Source: DAHUXD01 sp963736455
GTDB taxonomy: Bacteria > Acidobacteriota > Thermoanaerobaculia > UBA5066 > Gp7-AA6
DNA length: 64,000 nucleotides
Reading direction: 5' to 3'
Assembly (NCBI GenBank): GCA_963736455.1
Contig: CAVTON010000002.1
Location: 248,001 to 312,000, forward strand
This document shows positions 9,582-17,416 of the stretch, one piece after another. Each line of letters opens with the position of its first letter. The stretch's first letter is position 1. The notes below the pieces were generated by a model. That model searched no databases, was not told the origin of the DNA, and saw nothing but the letters and a program-made list of their open reading frames with translations. A program made the translations under genes and the position numbers.

Positions 9582-10589
9582 ATGATGCGCCTTCCGCGCT
9601 TCCGCTACTTCGCGCCGACGAGCGTGAAGGAGGCTCTTCGCATCCGGGCGGGGGAGGGCGCCGACGCGGCCTTCGTCGCCGGCGGCACCGATCTCTATCC
9701 GAACATGAAGCGCCGGCAGCAGACGCCCGGGACCGTCATCGGCCTGACGCGGATCCGAGCCCTCGCGAGGCTGCGCGCCGGCGAGGCCGGCCTCGCGATC
9801 GGCGCCGCGGTGCCGCTCTCCGAGGTCGAGCGTCACCGCCGCGTCCGCCGCTCCCATCCGGCGCTCGTCCATGCCATCGAGGAGATCTCGACGCCGCCGC
9901 TGCGCAACATGGGCACGCTCGGCGGCAACGTGCTGCTCGACACGCGGTGCAACTACTACGATCAGAACTACGAGTGGCGCAAGGCCATCGACTTCTGCAT
10001 GAAGAAGGACGGTGCCATCTGCTGGGTCGCGCCGGGGTCGCCGAAGTGCCTCGCCGTCCAGTCGGCCGACTCGGTCCCGATCCTGATCGCGCTCGGCGCC
10101 CGCGTCTGCCTCGCGTCGCCCGGGGGAGAGCGCGAGATCGCGCTCGAGGATCTCTACGCCAACGACGGCATCCGGTACCTGACCAAGCGGCCGGACGAAC
10201 TCCTGACGGAGATCCGCGTCCCCGCGCCCGGGGACTGGGCCGCCTCCTATCGCAAGCTTCGCCGCCGGGGCGCCTTCGATTTTCCCGTCCTCGCCGTCGG
10301 GGCCGCCGTCCGCCGCGAAGGGGATCGTGTCGCCGAGGCGCGGATCGTGCTCGGCGCGGTCTCGTCGGCGCCGGTGCGGGCGGCGCGAGCCGAGGCGGTC
10401 CTCGTCGGACGGCCGCTCGACGCCGGGGCGATCGAGGAAGCGGCGGCGGCCGCGGCCGGCCCATCCAAGCCCATGGACAACACCGACTTCTCGTTTCTCT
10501 GGCGCAAGGAAATGACGAAAAAGTGGGTCGCCGCCGCGCTTTCGGACCTCTCCCGGGCCGCCCCGAATCGCGTGGCCAGCCGGGCTTAA
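9582..10589 (+). CDS. FAD-binding subunit with extra [4Fe-4S]-type cysteine insertion (4-hydroxybenzoyl-CoA reductase beta-like)
   Basis: This is a 335-residue CoxM/HcrB-type subunit. FAD contacts are seen in FVAGGTDLYPNMK (N-terminal PP-loop) and MGTLGGNVLLDTRC. Residues 123-156 hold an insertion with four cysteines at C123, C139, C147 and C156. As I recall, HcrB of Thauera 4-hydroxybenzoyl-CoA reductase binds its extra [4Fe-4S] cluster with Cys122, 138, 146 and 155, the same spacing. This cluster lets the HBCR enzyme run in the reductive direction with ferredoxin as donor. Ordinary xanthine dehydrogenases and CO dehydrogenases lack it. An HBCR-like dehydroxylase or a relative is therefore likely, although the true acyl-CoA substrate is unproven. 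No other anaerobic benzoyl-CoA gene is adjacent. Confidence 0.88.
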   Translation: MMRLPRFRYFAPTSVKEALRIRAGEGADAAFVAGGTDLYPNMKRRQQTPGTVIGLTRIRALARLRAGEAGLAIGAAVPLSEVERHRRVRRSHPALVHAIEEISTPPLRNMGTLGGNVLLDTRCNYYDQNYEWRKAIDFCMKKDGAICWVAPGSPKCLAVQSADSVPILIALGARVCLASPGGEREIALEDLYANDGIRYLTKRPDELLTEIRVPAPGDWAASYRKLRRRGAFDFPVLAVGAAVRREGDRVAEARIVLGAVSSAPVRAARAEAVLVGRPLDAGAIEEAAAAAAGPSKPMDNTDFSFLWRKEMTKKWVAAALSDLSRAAPNRVASRA

Positions 10590-10607
10590 GAATTCCTTAA
10601 CGGCCGC

Positions 10608-10636
10608 TTGCCCGTACCGGAACCCGCTGCTATACT
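10608..10636 (+). promoter_or_regulatory. Sigma-70-type promoter of the RRM gene
   Basis: TTGCCC (10608-10613), a 17-base spacer, and TATACT (10631-10636) with an extended -10 TG at 10628-10629. This is one of the best canonical promoters in the window. It leaves a leader of about 130 bases before ATG 10774. Confidence 0.75.
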
Positions 10637-10689
10637 TCGCGCCTTCTCGTAATCGCGCCTTCCACGCACGCTTTTCCGCGCTCGCTGAA

Positions 10690-10717
10690 GTCCGACGAAT
10701 CACACGGGAAGTCGGAC
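10690..10717 (+). promoter_or_regulatory. Hairpin in the long 5' leader of the RRM gene
   Basis: GTCCGAC (10690-10696) pairs perfectly with GTCGGAC (10711-10717) around a 14-base loop. The downstream leader holds further GC pairing (CCGCCGAGCGGCG). Leader control such as cold-dependent folding or autoregulation is possible but not shown. Confidence 0.45.
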
Positions 10718-10773
10718 CCGCCGAGCGGCGCGTCGGTTCCGGACGATGTGACGCCGGTTAGGACTCTGTTTCG

Positions 10774-11052
10774 ATGAAACTCTACGTTGGAAACCTTCCC
10801 TACAACACCAGTGAGGACGATCTCCGCACGCTCTTCTCGACGTACGGCAACGTCGCATCCGTGGCCATCATCACGGACCGCGACACCGGCCGGTCGAAGG
10901 GCTTCGGATTCGTCGAGTTCGGCAGCGACGACGAGGCGCGCAACGCGATCTCGGCGCTCTCGGGCCAGGAGTACGGCGGCCGCGCGCTCACGGTCAACGA
11001 GGCGCGTCCCAAGACCCAGGGCGGAGGGGGCGGACGGCGCGACCGCTACTGA
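10774..11052 (+). CDS. Small RNA-binding protein with a single RRM domain
   Basis: The protein has 92 residues: one RRM (about 1-80) and a short glycine/arginine tail (GGGGGRRDRY). RNP2 is KLYVGNL at the N-terminus and RNP1 is KGFGFVEF near residues 44-51, both with the aromatic residues that stack on RNA. The protein resembles the cyanobacterial Rbp and bacterial cold-inducible RRM proteins, thought to act as RNA chaperones. It is a single-gene unit with its own promoter (10608-10636), a structured leader of about 130 bases and a strong terminator (11075-11097). That independence and the long leader suit a highly expressed, stress-regulated transcript (inference). Confidence 0.93.
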   Translation: MKLYVGNLPYNTSEDDLRTLFSTYGNVASVAIITDRDTGRSKGFGFVEFGSDDEARNAISALSGQEYGGRALTVNEARPKTQGGGGGRRDRY

Positions 11053-11074
11053 TCGGATTTCGGGGAAATCCTTC

Positions 11075-11097
11075 GGGGGGCGAAAGCCCCCCTTTTT
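11075..11097 (+). terminator. Rho-independent terminator of the RRM gene
   Basis: GGGGGGC (11075-11081), a GAAA tetraloop, GCCCCCC (11086-11092) and TTTTT (11093-11097). It is a perfect 7-bp GC stem followed by a T-tract, 22 bases after the stop codon. Confidence 0.92.
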
Positions 11098-11119
11098 CGT
11101 TCTGGGCGCGAGACCTCGA

Positions 11120-11125
11120 TAGACT
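11120..11125 (+). promoter_or_regulatory. TAGACT -10 box, leaderless-type, before the cupin gene
   Basis: TAGACT ends six bases before GTG 11132, and no Shine-Dalgarno fits between them. Transcription would begin at or next to the start codon. Confidence 0.5.
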
Positions 11126-11131
11126 CGGGAC

Positions 11132-11449
11132 GTGGGCGACGAGGTCCGTCTCGAGCGCTGGCCCCGGGGCGACGGGCCGCCTTCCGAGAAACGGATGATG
11201 CGCGCCCTCGAGCTCGAGGGCTACGACGTGCTCGTGTACACCTACCGTCCCGGCACCGTCTTCTCCGAGCACGAACATCCGCGGCCGAAGTGCGACGCCG
11301 TCGTCGAGGGCATGCTGCGGATCACCGCGGGCGGCCAGGCGTTCGACCTCGGGCCGGGAGACCGTCTCTACGTGCCGGCCGGAACGCGCCACGCCGCGGA
11401 AGTCGTCGGAACCGCCACGGTCGTTTCGCTCGACGGAACTCTCTGGTGA
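11132..11449 (+). CDS. Cupin-domain protein
   Basis: This 105-residue protein is a single small cupin barrel. Metal-site residues appear as EHEHPRPKCD (cupin motif 1 with two His) and PGDRLYVPAGTRHAAEV (motif 2 with His). The length fits stand-alone cupin_2 proteins, whose functions range from isomerases to dioxygenases to small-ligand sensors, so no reaction is assigned. The start is GTG 11132, six bases after a TAGACT box. The DinB-like gene follows 82 bases downstream with its own ribosome binding site, so the two may or may not be co-transcribed. Confidence 0.82.
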   Translation: MGDEVRLERWPRGDGPPSEKRMMRALELEGYDVLVYTYRPGTVFSEHEHPRPKCDAVVEGMLRITAGGQAFDLGPGDRLYVPAGTRHAAEVVGTATVVSLDGTLW

Positions 11450-11531
11450 AGCGTCTGCGGCGGGAGAACGCCGCATCGGCGTCCGGGCGGGCAAGGCCCG
11501 GCCGGATGCCGAAAAAGAAAAGGAGGTCTCC

Positions 11532-12023
11532 ATGGCCCTGAGCGCTTCGGAACGAGCCGACTTGATTCGCCGCTACGGAGAGGGGCCCGCGAAGCTCCGC
11601 GCCGCCTGGGAGAAGGTGCCTCCCGAGGCGCGCCAGTGGCGCCCGGGCGAGGGAAAGTGGTCGGCGCACGAAGTCGTCTGTCATACCGCGGACTCCGAGA
11701 CGAACGCCTACGTCCGCATCCGCTTCCTGGCCTCGGATCCGTCTCCGAAGATCTCCGGATACGACCAGGAGCGCTGGGCGAAGAAGCTCGATTACCACTC
11801 CGACTCGCCGGATTCCGCGCTGAAGACCGTCGAAGCGGTCCGCGCGCACACGGTTCCCCTGCTCCGGCGGATGCCCGAATCGGTCTGGGCCGCGGTCGGC
11901 ACGCATACCGAATCCGGCCCCTATACGAGCGAGGACTGGCTCAGGGTCTACGCCGAGCACCTCGAGAAGCACTCGCGGCAGATCGATCGCAACATGGAGG
12001 CCTGGACGTCGCGAAGCGCCTGA
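11532..12023 (+). CDS. DinB/YfiT-like putative metal-dependent hydrolase
   Basis: The protein has 163 residues with a four-helix-bundle DinB_2 pattern. AHEVVCHTADSE (H51) and a C-terminal EHLEKHSRQI pair give the usual three metal-binding histidines, and WRPGEGKWSAHE is a common family segment. Members are thiol- or metal-dependent transferases and hydrolases of mostly unknown substrate. They are not related to DNA polymerase IV (also called DinB). AAAAGGAGG lies just before ATG 11532. The gene converges with the PLP decarboxylase on the other strand, with no gap between the two stop codons. A second DinB-like gene is at 22339-22860. Confidence 0.85.
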   Translation: MALSASERADLIRRYGEGPAKLRAAWEKVPPEARQWRPGEGKWSAHEVVCHTADSETNAYVRIRFLASDPSPKISGYDQERWAKKLDYHSDSPDSALKTVEAVRAHTVPLLRRMPESVWAAVGTHTESGPYTSEDWLRVYAEHLEKHSRQIDRNMEAWTSRSA

Positions 12024-13484
12024 TCAGCCCGGCGAATCGGCGAGAAGCTCGCGGCCGAGGCGCTCCGACTCGTCGAGCAGCGCGATCAGATCCTCCTCGC
12101 GCGTCCGGAAATTGGTGATGGAGACGCGCAGGGCGGTCCGCCCCTTGAGGATGGTCGGCGAGAGGAAGTGAGATCCCCCGCCGACGAGGCGATGGATGAT
12201 CCTTCGGTTGAGGCGGTCGAGGTCGGAGTCGGGGAGCGAGCGGCCGGCCGGGCGAAAGCGGAAGTTGGCGATCGAGAGGACGGGCTCCGAGAGGCGCTCG
12301 AAATCCGGGCGCCGATCGACCTCGGCCGAGAGAAAACGGGCGAGCCGGACGTCGCTCGCGATGCGCTCGACGTAGGCCCGGCGTCCATGGGTCATCAGGC
12401 CCATCCAGACCTTCAGGGCCTTGAAGCCGCGGGAGAGCTCGGGACCGCGCTCGGCGAACCAGGCGGGTCCGGGGAACGGGCTCTCGGGATCCGAGGCGAG
12501 GTACTCGGGAAACTTGCGGAAGGCCGCGGCGAGCCGGCCGGGCTCGCGCACGAGCGTCGCTCCCGCTTCGTAGGGGACGTAGAGCCACTTGTGCGGATCG
12601 GCGGCGATCGAGTCCGCGCGCTCCATGCCGGCGAAGAGGGGCGCAAGCTCCGGCACCATCGAGGCGAGCGCGCCGTACGCGCCGTCGACGTGGAACCAGA
12701 GAGACTCGCGGCGGCAGAAGTCCGCGAGGTCCTCGAGCGGATCGACCGCGCCCGTGTTCACCGTACCGGCGTTGCCGACGACGATGGCGGGAGTGAAGCC
12801 CGCGGCGCGGTCCGCGGCGACGGCGCGGACGAGATCGCCGGTGATGATGCGAAACCGGTCGTCCGTCGGAATGCGGCGCAGCTGAGCCGTGCCGATCCCG
12901 AGCAGGTCGGCGGCCTTGTCCACGCACGAATGGACCTGGTCGGAGGCATAGATCGTCAGGCGCGGGCGGTCCGGACCCGCGAGGCCGTCCTCGCGCACGT
13001 TGCCGGGCGTCATCGCGCGCCGCGCCGCCGCGAGCGCGGTGAAATTCGCCATGGATCCGCCCGAGACCAGGATCCCCTCGGCCTCCGGCGGATAACCGAG
13101 CATCTCGGCGATCCATCGCATCGCCTGGGCCTCGACGTGGATCGCGGCGTGGTCGCCGCCCCAGCAGTTCGGGTTCATCGCGGAGGCCAGGTAGTCGGCC
13201 ATGACGCCGACCGGGTCCGCGGTGGCGTTGATGAAACCGTAGAAGCGCGGATGGGAGTTCCCCATCGGGAAGGGAAGGACGTGCTCGCGGACGAAGGCGA
13301 GAACCTCCTCGAAGGGGCGGCCCTCCTCGGGCAGCGGGCCCTGGAAGAGGGCGGCGCCCGTCCCGACCTTTCCGAAGACGGGTCGGTCGAGGAGGCGCTC
13401 GCGATGCGATGCCACCGCGTCGGTCGCGAGCGCGCCGAGCCGCCGGAGCTCCTCCGGGGAAAGGTCGAAGTCGGCGAGGTTCAA
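12024..13484 (-). CDS. Pyridoxal-phosphate-dependent group II decarboxylase (aromatic-L-amino-acid decarboxylase-like)
   Basis: The protein has 486 residues. NSHPRFYGFINA is near residue 80, GGSMANFTAL marks PLP phosphate binding, FHVDGAYGA contains the PLP-pyridine Asp, and ADPHKWLYVPYEAG contains the Schiff-base lysine. This is the fold of aromatic amino acid, glutamate and related decarboxylases. It removes the alpha-carboxyl group of an L-amino acid to form an amine. Substrate specificity cannot be read reliably. The PHKWL motif and the overall length favour the AADC/tyrosine-tryptophan clade over glutamate decarboxylase. It lies 22 bases after the SOD gene on the same strand and probably shares its transcript. 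Confidence 0.9.
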   Translation of the reverse strand: MNLADFDLSPEELRRLGALATDAVASHRERLLDRPVFGKVGTGAALFQGPLPEEGRPFEEVLAFVREHVLPFPMGNSHPRFYGFINATADPVGVMADYLASAMNPNCWGGDHAAIHVEAQAMRWIAEMLGYPPEAEGILVSGGSMANFTALAAARRAMTPGNVREDGLAGPDRPRLTIYASDQVHSCVDKAADLLGIGTAQLRRIPTDDRFRIITGDLVRAVAADRAAGFTPAIVVGNAGTVNTGAVDPLEDLADFCRRESLWFHVDGAYGALASMVPELAPLFAGMERADSIAADPHKWLYVPYEAGATLVREPGRLAAAFRKFPEYLASDPESPFPGPAWFAERGPELSRGFKALKVWMGLMTHGRRAYVERIASDVRLARFLSAEVDRRPDFERLSEPVLSIANFRFRPAGRSLPDSDLDRLNRRIIHRLVGGGSHFLSPTILKGRTALRVSITNFRTREEDLIALLDESERLGRELLADSPG

Positions 13485-13506
13485 GACCGAGCCATCTTCC
13501 CGCGGT

Positions 13507-14082
13507 CTATTTCTTGTAGACCTTCTGGGCGTTGGCGTTGCCCGTCGGCGTGAAGACCACGACGCCGCAGCCGTAGCGAGCCCCCGCCGCGCCGGTGGGC
13601 TGCGTCGTCAGGTCGTCGGCCTTCTCGTGAAAGATCACCGACTTCCCGACGACGCTGTCGGGTCCGTCGGTGACGGTGAGCATGTCGGTCGTGATCGTCA
13701 GCGAGCCCTTGCCGTCGGCGCCGATCACGATGTTCCCGAGATCGCCGTTGTGGCGCTTGGCGTCGGTCGGCGCGGCATGGGGATTGCCCGCGGCGTTGAA
13801 GTGGCCGCCGGCCGAAGCCGCGTCCGGAGACGAGCAGTCGCCTTTTTCGTGAACGTGCAGGCCGTGGCTTCCCGGCGTGGCGCCGCTGATCGTGACCTCG
13901 ACGCGGGTCTGCCCCGAGGGAAGCTGCGTGAAGATCGCCTTGCCGGCGACCTTCGAGCCGCTCTTCGACTCGATGATGGCGAGGGCCGTCGGGTCTGCCT
14001 TCGTGCTCGCGCAGGCCCACACCGAGGCGACCGCGACCGCCGCCGCCGCCGCCGCGGCCACCATCCAGGTTCTTCTTATCAT
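13507..14082 (-). CDS. sodC: Cu/Zn superoxide dismutase, exported
   Basis: The protein has 191 residues. An N-terminal hydrophobic stretch ending VASVWAC resembles a lipoprotein signal with the Cys as anchor. The SOD domain has all metal ligands visible: GLHVHEKGDC (Cu ligands), GGHFNAAGNPH and RHNGDLGN (Zn ligands, including Asp), and VIFHEKADD (fourth Cu His). RYGCGVV supplies the conserved Arg and the disulfide Cys. It dismutates superoxide in the periplasm. It is the first gene of a minus-strand pair with the decarboxylase and is transcribed away from the two-component operon at 14131. Confidence 0.93.
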   Translation of the reverse strand: MIRRTWMVAAAAAAAVAVASVWACASTKADPTALAIIESKSGSKVAGKAIFTQLPSGQTRVEVTISGATPGSHGLHVHEKGDCSSPDAASAGGHFNAAGNPHAAPTDAKRHNGDLGNIVIGADGKGSLTITTDMLTVTDGPDSVVGKSVIFHEKADDLTTQPTGAAGARYGCGVVVFTPTGNANAQKVYKK

Positions 14083-14129
14083 CGTGCGCTCCTTCTCGTA
14101 AGACGGTCATAATATCCGCGTCGAGCCTC

Positions 14130-14135
14130 TATGAT
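14130..14135 (+). promoter_or_regulatory. TATGAT -10 box overlapping the start of the small membrane protein gene
   Basis: TATGAT ends seven bases before an in-frame GTG at 14143. The ATG inside it (14131) is the alternative start. No Shine-Dalgarno precedes either start. Confidence 0.4.
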
Positions 14136-14340
14136 CCCGAGCGTGCCGCCGATCGCCGTGTCGCGACCCCTCCTCTTCGGCCTGCTCGCCGTCGGGGCCG
14201 TCGTCGCCGTCGTCGCCCCCCAGCCGACCTCGTCGTTTGCGGCGGGATTCGCGGCCGGCGCCGGCTCCGTGTTCGTCCTGTCGTTTCTGAAGACGCCTCG
14301 GTCCGGGCGGGACGGCGGTCCGGAGGGGGACGTCTCATGA
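14131..14340 (+). CDS. Small membrane protein (unknown) leading a two-component operon
   Basis: This is a 69-residue protein (65 if GTG 14143 is used) with two hydrophobic segments: LLFGLLAVGAVVAVVAP and a glycine/alanine-rich one (FAAGFAAGAGSVFVLSFL). A charged tail follows. I recognise no family. Its stop overlaps the ATG of the response regulator gene (ATGA), so it is co-translated with it. The kinase of this operon has no transmembrane segment, so this protein could tether it or sense for it; that role is only an inference. GC content and codon use look like those of its neighbours, so it is likely a real gene despite its size. Confidence 0.6.
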   Translation: MIPSVPPIAVSRPLLFGLLAVGAVVAVVAPQPTSSFAAGFAAGAGSVFVLSFLKTPRSGRDGGPEGDVS

Positions 14341-15029
14341 AGATCTTCGTCGTCGAGGACGAGCAGCGCATCTCCCAGTTTCTCAAGAAGGGCCTGACCG
14401 AGAAGGGGTACACGGTGGACGTCGCCGGGGACGCGGACGCGGCGCTCGAGAACATCGTCGGCGCCGCTCCCGATCTCGTCATCCTCGACCTGCTGCTGCC
14501 GGGCTCGCGCGACGGCCTCGAGCTGTGCCGGGAGCTGCGCGGCCGGGGCGTGCGCTCGAAGATCCTGATGCTGACGGCGCGCGACACCGTCGAGAACAAG
14601 ATCGAGGGCCTCGACGCCGGCGCCGACGACTATCTCGTCAAGCCCTTCTCATTCCGCGAGCTGCTGGCGCGGATCCGCGCCCTGCTGCGCCGCACGGAGG
14701 TGACCGAGCCGGGGCCGCTCGTCTTCGACGACCTCTCCTACGAGCCCGAGGCGCGGGAGGTGGTCCGGGGCGGCGAGACCGTCCGTCTGACCGTGCGCGA
14801 GGGCGCGCTGTTCGAGCTGCTCCTGAGGCGGCGCGGCAAGGTCGTTTCGCGCGCCGAGATTCAGGCGCGGATCTGGGACGACTCCTTCGACCTCTCGACC
14901 AACATCATCGACGTCTACATCAACGCGCTGCGCAAGAAGATCGACGGGGGAGAGCGCGAGAAGCTGATCCAGACGGTTCGCGGCGTGGGCTACCGCGTCC
15001 GCGAGTCGGGCGCCGCTCCCGAGGCCTAG
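14337..15029 (+). CDS. OmpR-family response regulator
   Basis: The protein has 230 residues. The receiver domain (1-115) has acidic residues E7, D8, E9, the phospho-acceptor D51 in LVILDLLLPG, a Thr in MLTARD, and the Lys in DDYLVKPFSF. The OmpR/PhoB winged-helix domain (about 130-225) ends with the usual IQTVRGVGYRV. It binds DNA direct repeats as a dimer after phosphorylation by the kinase encoded ten bases downstream. The closest well-known relatives are of the CusR/CopR/MprA type, but the signal is not deducible. The ATG overlaps the stop of the small membrane protein gene. Confidence 0.93.
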   Translation: MKIFVVEDEQRISQFLKKGLTEKGYTVDVAGDADAALENIVGAAPDLVILDLLLPGSRDGLELCRELRGRGVRSKILMLTARDTVENKIEGLDAGADDYLVKPFSFRELLARIRALLRRTEVTEPGPLVFDDLSYEPEAREVVRGGETVRLTVREGALFELLLRRRGKVVSRAEIQARIWDDSFDLSTNIIDVYINALRKKIDGGEREKLIQTVRGVGYRVRESGAAPEA

Positions 15030-15039
15030 CCCCTCGGCG

Positions 15040-15912
15040 ATGGGACTCTTCGACCGATTCCGCGCGGCCGCGCCGCCCGTCCGCGACCCCGCGTCGCTCG
15101 AGAAGCTGAGGGAGCGCCTGGTGGAGACCGAGCGCCAGCCGCTCCTGCGGATCCCGGCCGAGGACCTCGCGGGCGACGCCCGGGCCGTCGCCGACAGTCT
15201 CAACCAACGGCTCGACGCGCTCGCGTCCTCCGAGAAGGAGCAGCAGCAATTCATCGCGGACGTCTCCCACGAGCTGCGCACGCCGCTGACGGTTCTGCGC
15301 GGATCACTCGAGGTCGTCCTGGAGGAGGAGCGCTCCGTCGAGGACTACCGCGAGGCGATCGGCAACGCTCTGCTCGAGGTGCGGCATCTGACGCGCATCT
15401 CGCAGAACCTTCTCTTCCTGACCCGGGGCGAGAGCGGCCGCGTCACCCTGTCCTTCGCGAACCTGGATCTCGGCCGCTTCGCCGCGGACACCGTGCGCGA
15501 TCTCGCGCTCGCGGCGGCGGACCGGCAGATGCAGCTCGAGACGTCCTCGCCGCCGAAGCCCGTCTACGTTTTCGCCGACTCGGGCCGGATGCAGCAGGTC
15601 CTGCACAACCTGATCGAGAACGCCCTCCAATACAGCGAGCCCGGAGGCCGCATCCACGTGCGCGTCGCGTCCGCGCCGGGCGAGGCGCTGCTGTCGGTCT
15701 CGGATACGGGGGTCGGGATTCCCGCCGACGACCTGCCGTACGTCTTCGAACGGTTCTTTCGCAGCAAGCGTTCGCGTCGCGCGAATCCGGGCGGATCGGG
15801 CCTCGGGCTCTCGATCGTGCGCTGGATCGTCGAGGCGCACAAGGGTCGCGTCACCGCCGAGAGCGCGCCCGGGAGGGGTTCGACGTTCACGGTGCGGTTG
15901 CCGGTGCTTTAA
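15040..15912 (+). CDS. Soluble sensor histidine kinase lacking a transmembrane sensor
   Basis: The protein has 290 residues. Residues 1-60 are a charged helical region with no hydrophobic segment. The HisKA dimerisation helix holds FIADVSHELRTPLT (phospho-acceptor H77). The HATPase_c domain (about 170-290) has N box LHNLIENALQYS, G1 DTGVGI, F box FERFF and G2 GGSGLGLSI. Homologous heavy-metal-type kinases have about 150 further N-terminal residues with two membrane helices and HAMP; here these are absent. The protein is thus cytosolic or recruited by a partner, perhaps the 69-residue membrane protein of the same operon. The gene ends at a repeat element. Confidence 0.9.
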   Translation: MGLFDRFRAAAPPVRDPASLEKLRERLVETERQPLLRIPAEDLAGDARAVADSLNQRLDALASSEKEQQQFIADVSHELRTPLTVLRGSLEVVLEEERSVEDYREAIGNALLEVRHLTRISQNLLFLTRGESGRVTLSFANLDLGRFAADTVRDLALAAADRQMQLETSSPPKPVYVFADSGRMQQVLHNLIENALQYSEPGGRIHVRVASAPGEALLSVSDTGVGIPADDLPYVFERFFRSKRSRRANPGGSGLGLSIVRWIVEAHKGRVTAESAPGRGSTFTVRLPVL

Positions 15913-16190
15913 CGTCGCCTCCGCTCCGTTCGGGACCTGCGCCGTTGCGGCGCGGAGCGCCGCGCGGCGCACCGCCGGGCGGCTCGCCCAAAGGGGCTCG
16001 ACCGCCCGGCTGATCCCTCACTGCGCTGCGGCTCCCGCGGCGTGAGCCTCCACCCTCGCGCCGCTCGGGTGACTTCTCACGCCGCGAGCTTTTGCGAGAG
16101 TGCGGCGGGAGTGACTCTTACCCCCTCTCCCGGCGGGAGAGGGTTGGGGTGAGGGGCCCCTCGCGAACGTGACCGGGAATGACTCAGAGC
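15913..16190. repeat. Dispersed intergenic repeat element, copy A
   Basis: This fills the 328-base gene-free gap before the thiolase. It begins directly after the kinase TAA and matches the element at 48001-48410 module by module. The modules are a cgtcgcc-ccgctccgttcggg start, a ctcactgcgct-cggctcccgcggcg block (16017 on), a tgacttctcacgccgcgagct block, and a perfect 10-bp palindrome CCCTCTCCCG-g-CGGGAGAGGG at 16123-16143 followed by ttggggtgagggg. No coding potential is seen. It may act as a REP-like or transcription-ending element. Confidence 0.75.
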
Positions 16191-16240
16191 CGGCATGGGT
16201 GAGGGGGAGCCCTTGTGCGTCTTGATAACCTCTGCGGCCG

Positions 16241-17416
16241 ATGCGACCGGTGTACGTCCTTTCCGCCGTCCGCACTCCGATCGGGAAGTTCGGGGGATCC
16301 TTCGCCTCGCTGACGCCGGCGGAGCTCGGCGGGGCGGCGGCTCGGGCCGCGATCGAGCGCTCGGGACTCCCGGCGGCCGCGATGGACGAGACGATCTTCG
16401 GGCACGCGCGCCAGGCCGGCGGCGGCCCGAACACGGCCCGGCAGGTGGGCCGACGCGCCGGGGTGCCGGACGCGGTTCCGGCCTTCACCGTCAACAAGGC
16501 TTGCGCCTCCTCGCTCAAGGCCATCACGCTCGGCGCCTTGACGATCGCCGCGGGCGAAAACGACGTGGTGCTCGCCGGCGGAACGGAGTGCATGTCCGCC
16601 ACGCCGTATCTCTTGCCTCGCGCGCGCTTCGGGATGCGGATGGGAAACACCGAGCTCGTGGACGGCATGTACCGCGACGGGTTCCTGTGTCCGCTCTGCG
16701 GACAGCTCATGGGGGAGACGGCGGAGACGCTCGCGCGCGAGTACGGGATCCTGCGCGCCGAGCAGGATGCCTACGCGCTCGGCTCGCAGCGCCGCGCCGC
16801 AGCGGCTCGCCAGGCCGGGCGCTTCGCCGACGAAGTCGTTCCGGTCGCCGTCGCGGGGAAGAAGGGCGAGGTCGTGGTCTCGGAGGACGAGCATCCGCGG
16901 CCCGACACGACCGCGGAGGCGCTCGCGAAGCTGCCGCCCGTGTTCGATCCGCAGGGCACCGTCCACGCCGGCAACTCGTCCGGCATCACCGACGGCGGCG
17001 CCGCGCTGATCCTGGCGACGGAAGAGGAGACGAAGCGGTCGGGGGTCGAGCCGCTCGCGCGGGTCGCGGCATGGACGTCGGCGGGGGTGGATCCGGCGCG
17101 CATGGGAATCGGTCCGGTCCCGGCGATCCGCGAGCTTCTCGCGAAGTCCGGGCGCAGGCTCGCGGACGTGGACCTGATCGAGTTGAACGAGGCCTTCGCG
17201 GCGCAGGTGATCGCGTGCGTCCGGGACCTCGGGCTCGATCCCGAGAAGCTGAACGTCAACGGCGGCGCGATCGCTCTCGGCCACCCGATCGGGGCGACCG
17301 GAGCGCGCATCGCGACGACGCTGCTCCACGAGATGAAGAGGCGCAACGCCCGGACCGGCATCGCGTCGCTCTGCGTGTCGGGCGGCATGGGCATGGCCGT
17401 CCTCTTCGAACGCTGA
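16241..17416 (+). CDS. Acetyl-CoA acetyltransferase (thiolase)
   Basis: The protein has 391 residues, the standard thiolase length. The catalytic nucleophile is C88 in NKACASS, His is in GGAIALGHPIGATGAR, and the C-terminal Cys is in SLCVSGGMG. The enzyme makes or cleaves acetoacetyl-CoA or other 3-ketoacyl-CoAs. The PhaA/AtoB-like N-terminus (VYVLSAVRTPIGKFGG) points to the biosynthetic, short-chain type. A TAACCT box (16226-16231) lies nine bases before ATG 16241 and no Shine-Dalgarno is seen. The next gene begins within the stop codon (TGATG). No PHA synthase or CoA transferase is nearby. Confidence 0.93.
   Translation: MRPVYVLSAVRTPIGKFGGSFASLTPAELGGAAARAAIERSGLPAAAMDETIFGHARQAGGGPNTARQVGRRAGVPDAVPAFTVNKACASSLKAITLGALTIAAGENDVVLAGGTECMSATPYLLPRARFGMRMGNTELVDGMYRDGFLCPLCGQLMGETAETLAREYGILRAEQDAYALGSQRRAAAARQAGRFADEVVPVAVAGKKGEVVVSEDEHPRPDTTAEALAKLPPVFDPQGTVHAGNSSGITDGGAALILATEEETKRSGVEPLARVAAWTSAGVDPARMGIGPVPAIRELLAKSGRRLADVDLIELNEAFAAQVIACVRDLGLDPEKLNVNGGAIALGHPIGATGARIATTLLHEMKRRNARTGIASLCVSGGMGMAVLFER

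Noticed and set aside
11532..12023. DinB name suggesting an SOS DNA polymerase
   Set aside because: The protein is a four-helix metal-binding DinB_2/YfiT type with no polymerase domain.
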